DNA of 64,000 bases from Syncephalastrum monosporum B8922 (Eukaryota; Mucoromycota; Mucoromycetes; Mucorales; Syncephalastraceae): the NCBI GenBank assembly GCA_000697355.1, contig JNEN01001258.1, positions 1 through 64,000 on the forward strand, given 5' to 3'. Of this stretch, positions 34,732 to 46,160 are shown piece after piece (the first letter of the stretch is position 1; the number at the start of each line of letters is the position of its first letter). The notes beneath the pieces were generated by a model. That model was not told the DNA's origin, did not search any database, and saw only the letters and a list, made by a program, of their open reading frames with translations. Position numbers and translations under genes: made by a program.

Positions 34732-34919
34732 ACCAGGGACTTTCAGCAAACAAGAGGGAAACATACCATTCAATCGCAAAAATACAGAAAATGTATCATG
34801 TTGTGTACTGCATCATCAGAAATGAAAGGGACGAGGTGTGGAGATATACAAGAGCGAAGAGGTGTAGAGTAAGATATGTAAAGCGTATGAGAAGGTGTAT
34901 GTATGAAAAAAAGTTGGGA

Positions 34920-35279
34920 TTATGCAACGACGACAGAACTGTCGACCTGGAATGAGTCACCCTCGTCGTCTGCAAACTCGTCTGGATCGTAGATCACTCG
35001 AATGATCAGGGAGCAAGACGGGCAGCGTCCAACATCCTCGCCGTCCTGAAGATCCTCCTATTGTCGAAAAAGATCAGCTTAATATCGCACGTTGACGTAT
35101 ACCGGTCAAATCCTTACAATGCTAATAATGAATTTGTCGCCACAAGGGCATGGGTATGTGTATATCTGCTCGTCCTCATCGAACTCCATGTCCTCGATTT
35201 CGATCTTCGAAATAATTTTAAGCATAAGCTAGCTATTATCCAGTGTCGATCACCTTACCTCGTCGTAGAAAGATGTCAT
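34920..35279 (-). CDS. DPH3: Diphthamide biosynthesis protein 3 (CSL zinc finger)
   Basis: Electron donor for the Dph1-Dph2 radical SAM enzyme that starts diphthamide modification of eEF2; also acts with Elongator. Exons 35279-35259, 35204-35118, 35057-34920; 81 residues. The CSL-type zinc finger is complete: CPCG at the first site and CPSCSL at the second, with the family sequence [13 protein letters not shown] before it and RVIYDPDEF after it. Convergent with the BAP31-like gene, stop codons 188 bp apart. Confidence 0.96.
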
Positions 35280-38036
35280 GGCGCAAAAGGGTATTCTGGG
35301 TGAAGGAAAGAAGAAAAAAAAAAAAGTATTACTGCACTGCGGTCCAATCACATCTTCTGATTTTCGTCCAGCTGCCTGAAACTTGTGCTTTCCCCAAATA
35401 CTAAATCTTTTACAGCTTTTGTGCTGCTGACAGTAGCTGATCATAGAGTAACGCTAGTATGATACTGGATGTAGAGAGTGTTCTGCAGTACATTTTGTGA
35501 GCAGCACTAGTGCTACTATCATTGGTAAGAGCTAAAAACAGGTGATAATGATGCCCACAGCCTTGAATCGTCCATGTCTTAGAGAGAGTCACCAAAAACA
35601 TTCAGGGAGCATACAGTACTTCATACAACGTTCTAACGACCGAAAGGCCCAGCGAAAGAGTGACCGCACCGTATTCCACCCCCCCAAGCATTCTGCCAGT
35701 TGGAATCAACTATGTTCAGGTTTTTACAGCGAAACTGGCGTGCATCCAGCAACCAAGTGATGTGAACCCAGCGTTTTATTTCGAGGATGAGCGAAAGGCA
35801 TATCCTATATTAACACGGAGTAACTAAGCGCAAGGAAACCGCTGATACATGCCAAGAATATAATACTTTCCTTGTCAGCAAAGTAGATAGACAACGTAGA
35901 CAGACGTGGACGTTACCTATACCGAAGCTCAATACAGTAGTTATTTGACCATTTGAAAGCAAGAAGACCCAGTACACCTTTAATGCGAGCTGAGTGGAGT
36001 CTGAGCCCATCAGGCAGAAAGCTCCTGGCCGCAACACAGAAAGAATGTCTTCGGATCGGTACGTGGGTACACGAAATCGCCTTCCTCTGGTACGTCCTAG
36101 CTCCCCAAGTCCACTTAGGACAGGGATCGCTTATTATATATAAAAGTGCTGAGAGAATATATCTTCCTAATTGTGACAAAAATGCTTCGATTTTACTCTC
36201 CCTAAATGTGTTTCTAGGTTGCACCAGACGAAGAAAACGGACAAAATGATTCTGGCAAATCAAGTGAAGGAACTCGGACAGGCCTAGGGCCAAAAAACAA
36301 AAGACACTTACTGTCTAACACGCGAGATAAACTTCATACATGCGGGGTCAGCATAAGTATGTGCGGGCATTCGCTCTATGGTATTCGGCTCGTTTGTGAA
36401 GTGCTAAACATCATGGTAGAAATCACCCATATCATCGTACCGTCTTTCATTGACGACCTATCTCACTCGATCTGGTGATACAGTCGCGTATCAGTGCACT
36501 TTGACATAAAACTGACAAACAGCAAGTGACCTCTTCCTGCGGTCTACAAGAGTACGTACGATCACCTTTGAAAAAGCGCAAGTTAAAGACAGCCCCCTGA
36601 ATGCTTCCGAAGACTGGAGCAGGTCTGCTCCAACTTGTCGCACCATTGTACACCGCCGTTCTCTCAATTACTCAGTCACTCTCGCTATAGCTCACTCACT
36701 CTCTCTCTGTCCCCTATTTACGCACTTGCATCACATATTGCACATACCGAATGCCTGTCACTTGCCCTATCTTTTGTATAGAATATGGAAGTTTGTTCGT
36801 AGGAAATATTAATATTAACCCCACTTTAGTACCCATCGAATCAAAAAATTAAATGCTCCCAATAATAACACGTTGCATTAAACAGCGTATGGATGACATA
36901 GTTAGATCATGTAGATTCAGCATATCGAATGTCTGCAATAGGCATATTTGGAGTACTATTTTTGGACAGCAAGCTCCTGGTTGTCGTTTTTTGCCAACAG
37001 TTGCTTACATAGTATTCGTGTCTGCACAATCTTGATGGTCGAGAACAGCGGATACCGCGGGAAAAAGAAGGAGAGAGCCATGAGTGTCATCGATGCATGC
37101 ATATCGATGTGTACTGAATCGACTATCTCTGAGACAATGAGCACCATAAAATCTCGTACAAATATCAGGCGCCCTGGAAACCCTTTTTCCGTGGCGGCGT
37201 ATAGCCTATTTCAGAGAACGCTTAGTAAGAAATTTCCCCCGCATTTTTCAGCCAAATCCCTCCATTTTATGGGGGATTGGAGAAAGTCACACGAAAAAGG
37301 TGTCAAAAAGCGGGACTTGTAGTAGGGGTCGCCTGTGGAAAGGCGATGAATAATAAGATTTGCAACATACGATTCTATAGCTCCTTCTGCCAACAATCGT
37401 TTATTGCCCAAAAATATGCATGCCACGTGCTTTCATGGATTTGACATGCAGATAAACAGGCAGAACACATGTCTTCACGTAATTTATTTCCCGGGGGGTC
37501 ATCTGGCGATATATATATTCGGAGAAGAGTAGCGAAAGTGAGTTGCAGCCAAAAAGTCTTACATAAAAAACGGAGGGTAAAGACGCGGGGCTCCGCTTCT
37601 GCAGACAGGATTATTGCGGGTGGCAGCACGCTCTATGGGTAGCACAAGCAAGGAAGAAGCGAGAGACAGACATGGCTTGAGTGTGGCAAGAAGGTATATT
37701 TTTTGGGCTGTTTGTTGGAGAGAAAAGTTGCGAATTATCCCTATTGGCTATATGCTTATGAATCGGGCCAGTGCGTCAAAGGTCGTCGAGGTTTTGGGAC
37801 CCCAAAGCCGCTGAGCGGAATTAATAATGCCGCGGGAAGGAATCCGCTTTCGCGTCATTGGGCGGTCCGGTTCGATGGACATATTTGTACACGTTCCCAA
37901 GGTAGGGTAGCTTGCTGGTCCGGACTAGGTAGGTATATAAATGGACCCGCAATGACTATAATTTTTTCTTTTCTTATAAAGCCACACACCAGCTCTTTCT
38001 CTGTCGTCTTTATTTACTTTGTATTCTTACTTCAGA
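35280..38036. other. 2.75 kb region without recognised genes
   Basis: The longest gene-free stretch in the window. Open frames up to about 125 codons lack any family motif, codon bias or splice partners. It is AT-rich with a few C/T-rich patches (36680-36720). The last 150 bp hold the malic enzyme promoter, with TATATAAA at 37934-37941. Confidence 0.5.
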
Positions 38037-40044
38037 ATGACGTACGGAAGCTCCTTTTATGACCATCAGGGTAAGACAGATAACAAAGATCGTTTTCTTT
38101 TTACCTTTATCTTTATTCATGCGTCGAGCTTTTTTCCACTCGATAGGTAATGCCTTGTCCACCGAAAAACGCCGTGCTCTTGGCTTGATGGGCCTGACAC
38201 CGTATGGCATGGATAACCTCGAGATCCAGAAGCGCCGTGCGATGAAGCAGCTGCGTTCGACAGACAACATGCTTGCCAAGTACAATTTTATGGCACAACT
38301 GCGAAGCAGAAACGTCCGTCTTTTTTACAAGCTGGTCATTGATGACCTGGAAGTAAGTTGCATCGATACACGTCTTTTCGAAAGTTAGTTGACTTGGCAC
38401 AGGAATTGGCACCTGTCATCTATACGCCCACGGTGGGCACCGCCTGCCTGGAATACTCCAATATTCTTCCGTTTTTGACAAGCCCTGGTGTGGCGGATGG
38501 CCTTTTCCTCCATGATGCGGATATGTCCACTCTGCGGGAGATGATCAAGAACTACCAGCCCGTGCCTGACTTCAAGCCTCAGATCGCGGTCATTTCGGAT
38601 GGATCTCGCATTCTTGGTTTGGGTGATCTCGGCATGAACGGTATGGGCATTCCTATTGGCAAGCTCCAGCTATACGTCGCAGGAGCTGGCATCGATCCCC
38701 GTCGCACACTGCCTATTCTACTCGACCTCGGCACCAACAACGAGAAGCTCCTCAATGACGAGTTCTATCTGGGTGTTCGCCAGAAGCGACCCAATGACGA
38801 ACAGGTGAGTCATAATAATAAGGATAGCTAGTTTTTTTCGGGGTCATTCACTCATCACACGCTATGCATGAAAATCAGTTTTATTCCGCCGTTGACCGAG
38901 TCATGACCGCCCTCCATGAAGTCTACCCCAAACTTCTGATTCAGTTTGAGGATTGGTCATCCGAGCATGCCTTTGGTCTGCTTGAACGATACCAATACAA
39001 AACCCTCTGCTTCAACGACGATATCCAGGGAACCGGTGCCGTCATCCTCGCCGGCGTCATTAATGCTGTGCGACGGGTCGAAAAAGAATCCAGCGTATCA
39101 CCCAAGGATCACCGCGTCGTCTTCTATGGCGCTGGATCGGCTGCCATCGGCGTCGCTCGTCAGATCCAGGAATACTTCCAGATCGACCAGGGTATGTCGG
39201 AAGACGAGGCACGCAAGATTTTCTGGCTTGTGGATAGCAAGGTACGGCATATTTATTATAAAAGGGAGCCATATAACTTAAACGTCTTAAATTCAGGGTC
39301 TTGTCACAAATGACCGCGGTGACAAGCTGGCACAGCATAAGGTCTACTATGCACGAAATGACAACCAGGGCAAGCAATACAAGGACCTCCTAGATATCAT
39401 CAACTATGTCCGTCCCACTGCGTACGTATTTCTATATGCAACCCGCAACCCCCCTTTTTTTTCTTTCTCTTGCTGACAGTCGTATTAGTCTGATTGGACT
39501 CTCTTCCATTTCGGGTGCATTCAACGAGACCGCCCTGAAGCGCATGGCCGAGCTGAACCAGCAGCCCATCGTATTTCCTCTGTCAAATCCTGCCACGCAG
39601 GCAGAGTGCACATTCGAGCAGGCGATGAAAGCCACAGACGAGCGTGTGATCTTTGCCTCTGGCACCGCCTTCCCCGCCTACACGTCACCCTCAGGCAAGG
39701 TCCACTACGCCGATCAAGGAAACAACATGTACTGCTTCCCCGGTATCGGTCTGGGCGGCTGCTTGAGTGAACCTAAACACATTTCGGACCGCATGATCTA
39801 CACATCCGCCAAGGCCCTCGCCGAATCTGTGAACGCCGAGGAACAAGCGCAGGGCCGTCTGTACCCGTCGCTGAAGCGCATCCGGCCCGTCTCAGTTGAG
39901 GTAGCAGCCGCCGTCATGGAGGAAGCTGCACGTGAAGGTCTGGCAACGGCAGCCGTTCCCCAAAACAGGGATGAGCTTTTTAAATACGTCAATGCACAAA
40001 TGTGGACCCCTGAGCACAGTGACGAGACGTTAAGTAGAATCTAA
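38037..40044 (+). CDS. MAE1: Malic enzyme (NAD-type, MAE1-like)
   Basis: Oxidative decarboxylation of malate to pyruvate with NAD(P)H formation. Exons 38037-38070, 38147-38352, 38403-38804, 38879-39241, 39297-39421, 39489-40044; 561 residues, normal for eukaryotic malic enzymes. Signatures: VIYTPTVGTACLEYS (active-site Tyr), SDGSRILGLGDLG, the divalent-metal site FEDW and CFNDDIQGTGAV, the Rossmann motif FYGAGSAAIG and the C-terminal PLSNPATQAE. No clear mitochondrial presequence is present (MTYGSSFYDHQG), so a cytosolic NADP enzyme is equally possible; cofactor choice was not resolved. In oleaginous Mucoromycota such enzymes supply NADPH for lipid synthesis. Confidence 0.94.
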
Positions 40045-40947
40045 GATTATAATAATGCATACCATCCATTATCTTTTGCATGTACATCAATACAACCACT
40101 ACGTGTTGTTGACTGTGTATTCATACCACATTAAATTTGCTCACTTGTTTGACTCCGAGACGTCCTTATGCGCACTGTCCTCTTATAATCTGCAGCAGCT
40201 CCGCTAAGGTTTGTGTACATGCTGCTTCGCGAGGCAGTCAATGTTGACCTTTGATTGAATGCGAAGCCCATGCCTTGAAATGGTACCTATCCTATATGTG
40301 AATTTTGAGAGCTGCAGCTGCAGAGCGGGTATACAAAGCGAAACAATACATGGTGTCTACACGACAGTGTAGGCAGTGTAGGTAGAGGATGGAGGCATAG
40401 CCAAACATTATGCAGTGTAATACAGACTTTGCTGCAGTGCTATTATAGGAGTCGTACACATTATCGAGCAGCGAGTATCAAACCCGGAAAAGATGTAAAA
40501 GAAGAAACGGGGAGCTCCTTTATATTTTTGAGAAGTCGAGCGGGAGGCATCATCTCCTGCTTTCTCGTTATATGTCTTATACACTTGACTTGAAAGGCTA
40601 TGCATGGAGTATATCACGCACTCGGTCATGAGATGGTCTGTTACAGAAGGGAGACATGCAACACTGCGCACACACAATCATTTTGTACTCCAAACGCGCA
40701 CCATAATGCCGCACCTTTGCTTAAAAGAGATTGAACAATCCCGCGGGTCCTTCGGGAGAGCAATATCGTTGCGCAGACTGACTCCTTTTTCGAAATCCGA
40801 GCACGATTAACATAAGTACATTTACCAGGAAGAGATGTAAGTGACACTTGTTTCTTCTACCCTTTATTACTCTTTACTCACATTCCCTTTCCCTTCCTTC
40901 TAAACATTTTCCTCCCCGTCCATTCCTTACAGCTTTGAAAAGAAAAG
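40045..40947. other. Intergenic region between malic enzyme and beta-glucosidase
   Basis: About 900 bp, noncoding; pyrimidine-rich leader (40850-40930) immediately before the beta-glucosidase ATG. No other feature seen. Confidence 0.5.
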
Positions 40948-43746
40948 ATGAAACCTATTGTTTTGCTCACTCCCGCCATTGCATTGCTTCAGCTGAGCGC
41001 AGCCGCCAAAGAAACCGTTCAAGAGAGATCTTGGGATGAAGCTTACGATATGGCTCAATCCCTGGTAGCAAACATGACTATTAACGACAAAGTCGCCATT
41101 GTGAGCGGCGTTGGATTCGGCCTAGGCCAGTGTATCGGCAACACACGCAAGACGTCTGGCATTTTTCCTCAGCTCTGTCTTCAGGACGGCCCCGTCGGTG
41201 TCCGCGACGCCAAGTCCACGAGTGTCTTTCCCGCCGGTATTACCACTGCGGCTACCTGGGACCGCAACCTGATTCAGACCCGGGGTGCCGATTTGGGTTA
41301 TGAGTTTAGACACAAGGGTGTTCATGTCGCGCTCGGACCTTCGGTCGATATTCTACGCGCACCACAGGCCGGTCGCAACTGGGAGGGTTTTGGTGAGGTA
41401 AATGTTCTTTACGACCCCCCTTTTTTCTATTGGCTCCACGCATGTGAATACTTAATCGGAGCAAAACATAGGATCCTTACCTGAATGGAGAGGCCACAGG
41501 CGCGACAGTGCGGGGTATTCAAAGTCAGGGTGTGGTAAGATTTGATACAAGTGCTACAAGCAAAAACACGGTTTTATCTAATATTAATTGTGCGACGGTT
41601 TTTTAATATGCTGCCTTATACACATAGATCGCCACCGCCAAGCATTTTACCGGGTACAACCAAGAAACCAACAGAAACACTGTAAGACTAAACATGCTCC
41701 TGTGTGCTCATGCTCACCCTGCACGTCTAGTACTCGACTGAAGTCGACGACCGTACTCTGCACGAGGTCTACTTGTGGCCCTACGCCCGTGCCATCGAAG
41801 CCGGCCTTGGCGCTGTGATGTGCTCCTATAACAATATCAACGGTACCCATGCCTGCCAGGATGAACATACGTTGAACACGACACTCAAGGGTGAGATGGG
41901 ATTCCGCGGCTGGGTGATGAGCGACTGGTTTGCGACCCATTCGACGGCCAATGGCATCAATGCTGGCCAGGATATGGACATGCCCGGGCGGTCGGGCCAT
42001 TTTGGCAGTAGCCTCAAACGCGCGGTAAAAAAAGGCAAGGTGACACCTGAGCGGGTACGTACATGTCTGCCCTGAGGATACTTGGATTATTCTAACAGAA
42101 AAGTATCCTACCACAGCTCACTGATATGGTGGAGCGAATTGTTGCTGCTTATTATAAGGTACAATTTTGGATGATACATTCTCCTTGTGGCGCTGGCAGC
42201 TCTAATATGTCTTCTTTTTGCTGTGCTGCGACGATTACAGCTTGGTCAAGAAAAGGTACGTCTTGAAAACAAGTGACTCGCGCTCCGTTTGTTCGCGTGT
42301 GACTAATGATTTTATGTGGTTGCACACACGCTACGATAGGACTACCCCGCTGTCTCTTTGGATGATGCGAACGTTAATGTGCAAGCGAACCACAAAAGGG
42401 ACATCCGTGCCATTGGTGCAGCCGCGACCGTGCTGCTCTCGAATAAGGACAATATTCTGCCTATTGTACCCGGCAAGGTCAAGCGGATTGCTGTTATCGG
42501 CGAGGACGCCGGCGGAGCCGTTTTGTAAGTCTCAAAGTATGATTAAATATAAGGCTAACCCCGTACATGCTGAAAGTGGGCCCAACGCCTGCATCCTTCA
42601 TAGCTGTAACTCTGGAACACTGGCTGTGGGTGGCGGTTCCGGATCAGCTGCTTTCCCTTACCTTGTCACGGTACGGAAGAAATCCATATATTGTGGAGAC
42701 ATCCCCTGATACAGACCAGCGTCTCATCTATTCACACAGCCTGCCGATGCCATTCAAGAACGCGCTAGAAACGCTTCAATTGACGTAAAAATCGCGACCT
42801 CAAACGTATTTTCCGCCCACAAGGCCGAAGGTGCGGATATTGCGTTTGTGTTTGTCAATGCCTTTGCGCAAGAGAGCTTTGACCGTTCCGATTTGGATCT
42901 GGATCACAATGGCAACAAATTAGTAAGACAGCAGTTTATCTCGCACTTCATTTTTTTCGGTATGCTTTGCTCAAGGTGAATTTTACTTCTTATAGATCGA
43001 AGACGTTGCCAAAAAGAACAACAACACAGTTGTGATTATTCACTCGGGCGGACCTGTAAACATGCCCTGGATTGAAAACCCCAACATCAAGGCTGTTCTC
43101 TGGGCGGGATACCCCGGCCAAGAATCGGGCAACTCGATTACGGATGTCTTGTTTGGAGACGTCAACCCTTCTGGACGTCTGCCTTTTACCATTGCTAAGC
43201 ATGAGGCTGATTACTGTGCAAAGACCACGAGTGACTCGACCGTATGTTTTCATCCTACTTCCACATATGCATTTCCTGCATATCGAGTCTAATGTGTATC
43301 CTCTTCCGCAGATCCCGTATACCGAGAAGCTGAATGTTGGTTACCGCTGGTTCGAGGCGTTGAACATCAAGCCTTTGTTTCCCTTTGGCTATGGTCTTTC
43401 CTACACTGACTTCAAATACTCACACCTGGAGGTGACCAGCAAGAACAAACAAGTGCAAGCGTCGGTGCAAGTAGAGAACACGGGCAAGGTCGATGGCGCA
43501 GAGGTTATACAGGCATACTTGTCTTTCCCAGACGCTGCGCATGAGCCGCCCAAAGTGCTCCGTGGTTTTGAAAAGGTGGCAATCAAGGCCGGTAAGAGCA
43601 CATCGGTCCACTTTAAGCTGGGCAAGACCGAGTTGAGTATCTGGGATCCCAAATCGCGTGACTGGAAGATCGTGTCTGGGCGGTACAAGCTGCATATTGG
43701 CGCAAGCAGCGCTGATATTCGATTGGCAGCCGAATTCAAGCTTTGA
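40948..43746 (+). CDS. Secreted beta-glucosidase, glycoside hydrolase family 3
   Basis: Extracellular enzyme releasing glucose from beta-glucosides such as cellobiose. Eleven exons: 40948-41397, 41472-41534, 41628-41681, 41731-42054, 42117-42158, 42241-42255, 42340-42524, 42577-42670, 42740-42922, 42996-43241, 43312-43746; 696 residues. A signal peptide covers residues 1-20 (IVLLTPAIALLQLSAAAK). The N-terminal (alpha/beta)8 domain shows LCLQDGPVGVRD, GPSVDILRAPQAGRNWEGFG, KHFTGYNQE and the nucleophile Asp in GWVMSDWFATH. The alpha/beta sandwich has NKDNILPI and GYPGQESGNSI. A fibronectin III-like domain closes the protein after FPFGYGLSYT. Exon 6 is only 15 bp. Shorter than the typical 800+ residue fungal enzymes but complete. 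Confidence 0.95.
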
Positions 43747-44111
43747 GTTCCAGCGTGTCTTATATCAGGAAGAAATGACACCTCACCTAGTGATTACCAT
43801 TTATATCTCCACTTATGACAACGCATATCGCTTGGACGAAAGAATCGTCCTGTCGTAAATCATATTTGAATATATAATTTTTGATATCAGTGACGATCAA
43901 CTGCTGGGTTGGATGCTACTACAGCTAAAATCTTTCTCTTCCTCTACATAATGTAAATTCTGTAATCCTTTTTATCGGTCTACGTTAGTTCTAGATATCC
44001 GATGTGCTGTAGCGCGAAACTGTAAAGCGACTGATAACACTAATTACGAATAATTCAAACAAGCGTCGTCAATATATTGGAGCTTCCTTTATTTGTACGA
44101 GTGCCGCAAAT
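43747..44111. other. Short intergenic region, convergent 3' ends
   Basis: About 365 bp of AT-rich sequence between the beta-glucosidase stop and the stop of the small minus-strand gene. Nothing else seen. Confidence 0.5.
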
Positions 44112-44436
44112 TCAGGGGTCATTGATACCATTAAGAAAATCCTTGCGCTCTACAACTGGATACTGCAGTAGAAGAATGCGGGCCAAGAACAGACGTGATG
44201 ATGGCTCGCCTATTCGATCTGGGTACACAAGCTGCCTGTTAGCATTGATCAGTGGACTGATGACGAGAACTATATATTAAACTTAAATTTTTGTCTCCAT
44301 ACTGATCAACATCCATGGTCTTAATGTGCAACACGGGCAGCGCGGCGTGAAAGTTTGGAATTTTTTCTGGATGGATGATCGGGGTCACAAATCGATTGAA
44401 ATGGACCAATCCCGACTTCAGACGGCGGTGATACAT
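44112..44436 (-). CDS. Small protein of unknown function (85 residues)
   Basis: Not recognised. Two exons, 44436-44303 and 44235-44112, joined by a 67-bp GT-AG intron (GTATGG...TAACAG) that keeps frame and removes two stops. The predicted protein begins MYHRRLKSGLVHFNRFVTP, is rich in hydrophobic and basic residues, and contains the charged helix LFLARILLLQYPVVERKDF near the end. The first exon could extend eight codons further to a TAG acceptor near 44460, which would make it an internal exon of a longer gene. Divergent from the mitochondrial carrier. Size and basic character would suit an organellar protein, but that is speculation. Confidence 0.5.
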
Positions 44437-44657
44437 CTTGGATACATTGGCATTGATTGGCTAGATCTGCCATTGATAGCTTCTTCCGCTGGATTATCGA
44501 AAGCTTTTTAAGCGGGGCCCTGTTTTTCATCCCCGTATATTTTTTCCATCGTCTTCCGATAGTCTCTCTCTTCCTCTTCCTCTTCCTCTTTGCGTCTGTT
44601 GACCCCGTACATGGCACCTCACGTAGTATCTCACCATTCAGTCGGCGAACTGTATAA

Positions 44658-45695
44658 ATGTACGCATCACTGCAAAACATTTTGACATATTTGCGAAATA
44701 TTCCTGCTCACACCATACGACCCGCAGATCACTTTGCAGCAGGAGCCATGGGCCTGTCTCTGTCGTACTCGGCAATGCATCCATTGGATACGCTAAAGAC
44801 ACGCATCCAGGCCGCGGCAGCACGGGGCCAAAACTGGCACACGGTCTTCACTCGAGAGACAGCGCGTAGCCTTGGTAAAGGCTTCTTCGTATCGGCGCTG
44901 GGTGCAGCCGGCCAAGGTGGTGCCCGATTCAGCACGTACGAATTCTGCAAAAGCCAGTTGCTCCCCACTACATCCTGGACGATACCCATGACCGCTCTTT
45001 CCGCCGTACTGGGCGATCTAGCATCGAGCGTGATCAAGGTACCTCGTGAAGTAATCACTGCAAAGTACGTATCTGTTTCTACCCAGGAAAAAAAAAAAAA
45101 AAGAAAAAATTTTATCACCCCTGATTTGCTCAACGAGAAACGTACCTTGTATAGGCTCCAGACAGATCATTATGGTGGACGAGCAACGGCGGCGACAGTA
45201 GTTCGACAGACCTTGATTGAGGAGGGCCCTGTAGGCATGTTCCGGGGCTTTTGGGCGATCGCTGCACGCGACTCTCCGTTCATGGTGATCTTGTTGGTGT
45301 CGTACGAAAACTTCAAAAAGTTCCATCGTCAGTCCGTCTTCCGCGAACGGCAGCACACCCTTCCAGCCGTAGTGGCCAACGCGTCCTTCGAAGACATTGA
45401 GATTCCGACCTTCAAGAGTATGGCGTATGGTGGTGTGAGTGGTTTCCTGGCTGGGTACCTGACGACGCCGATGGACGTGCTCCGGACTCGCATGATCACG
45501 TCGCAGAAGCACTCGAACGGTGTATCCTTGTCCGCATGGCAAACCGCACGGTACTTGGCTCGGGCGAGTGGATCGGTTGCAATGACGTACAAGACCTTCT
45601 TTAGCGGATCGCTTTCTCGTAGCGTATGGTGGTTTGGTATCTGCAGCATCTTCTTCCCTACCTATGAGACTCTGAAGGCAATCATGATTGATTAA
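44658..45695 (+). CDS. Mitochondrial carrier family protein (SLC25)
   Basis: Inner-membrane solute carrier with three repeats of two helices. Exons 44658-45064 and 45155-45695; 315 residues. The Px[DE]xx[KR] signatures are present: HPLDTLKTRIQ in repeat 1, VPREVITAKLQT in repeat 2 (split by the intron) and TPMDVLRTRMI in repeat 3. GALAxG-type helix motifs are partly kept (FAAGAMGLSLS, YGGVSGFLAGYL). Short hydrophilic N-terminus, no cleavable presequence, as usual. Substrate cannot be told; the pattern is closest to S-adenosylmethionine/iron-type fungal carriers of this length. Confidence 0.88.
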   Translation: MYASLQNILTYLRNIPAHTIRPADHFAAGAMGLSLSYSAMHPLDTLKTRIQAAAARGQNWHTVFTRETARSLGKGFFVSALGAAGQGGARFSTYEFCKSQLLPTTSWTIPMTALSAVLGDLASSVIKVPREVITAKYVSVSTQEKKKKRKNFITPDLLNEKRTLYRLQTDHYGGRATAATVVRQTLIEEGPVGMFRGFWAIAARDSPFMVILLVSYENFKKFHRQSVFRERQHTLPAVVANASFEDIEIPTFKSMAYGGVSGFLAGYLTTPMDVLRTRMITSQKHSNGVSLSAWQTARYLARASGSVAMTYKTFFSGSLSRSVWWFGICSIFFPTYETLKAIMID

Positions 45696-46160
45696 TTTCC
45701 TTGTTTCCTTCTTCCTCCCCCGCTCCCTCCTCCTCCTCCTCTTCCTCCTCTTTCTCCTCCTCGTCTTCACGTGCATCTACACATATATATTCTCCTACTA
45801 CTTCCAGCCGAAGCGCAGACCCGCAGACATTTCGCTTCCCAAAAGTTTTCCTCTGATTTCCCACGCAAACCCCTTCTTCCTTACATCTTGCATTTTGCAT
45901 ACATCAAAAGAGATACCAGCACATTCACAGCACTAGTTATAATAATAACAATAAAAAGTAGACATTTGACAGATTTACAGTCCACTATTTTTCCGCGAAG
46001 GGACGTTCATTGTCGTACAAAACAGCCATTACCATTTTGGTACATGTTGAATCGGCATGATCCACTCACGGGCGAGGAGAGGCGAGAGCCAGAAAGAGGG
46101 CGAGAGAGCACACCCTTCGTTACAGATAAACTTGGCATTTTATTTATAATCTCTGTTGTC
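45696..46160. other. Intergenic/leader region of ATG15
   Basis: About 465 bp, beginning with a CT-rich stretch of TCC and CTT triplets (45700-45770). The frame of ATG15 stays open upstream to 45771, but composition there is noncoding and the signal anchor begins at 46161. Confidence 0.5.

Noticed and set aside
18214..35965. A shared 17-mer (CCATTTGAAAGCAAGAA) at 18215-18231 and 35949-35965, suggesting a dispersed repeat in the two longest gene-free regions.
   Set aside because: Flanks do not align convincingly, and one such match in 64 kb is not improbable by chance.
36290..37325. Open frames of about 65-125 codons in the 35.3-38.0 kb gap.
   Set aside because: No conserved motifs, no splice-linked continuation and AT-rich composition unlike neighbouring exons.
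37862..37880. Possible tRNA T-arm (GTCC-GGTTCGAT-GGAC).
   Set aside because: Loop and stem do not fit the invariant G53/C61 pattern, and no D-arm, anticodon arm or acceptor stem could be built around it.
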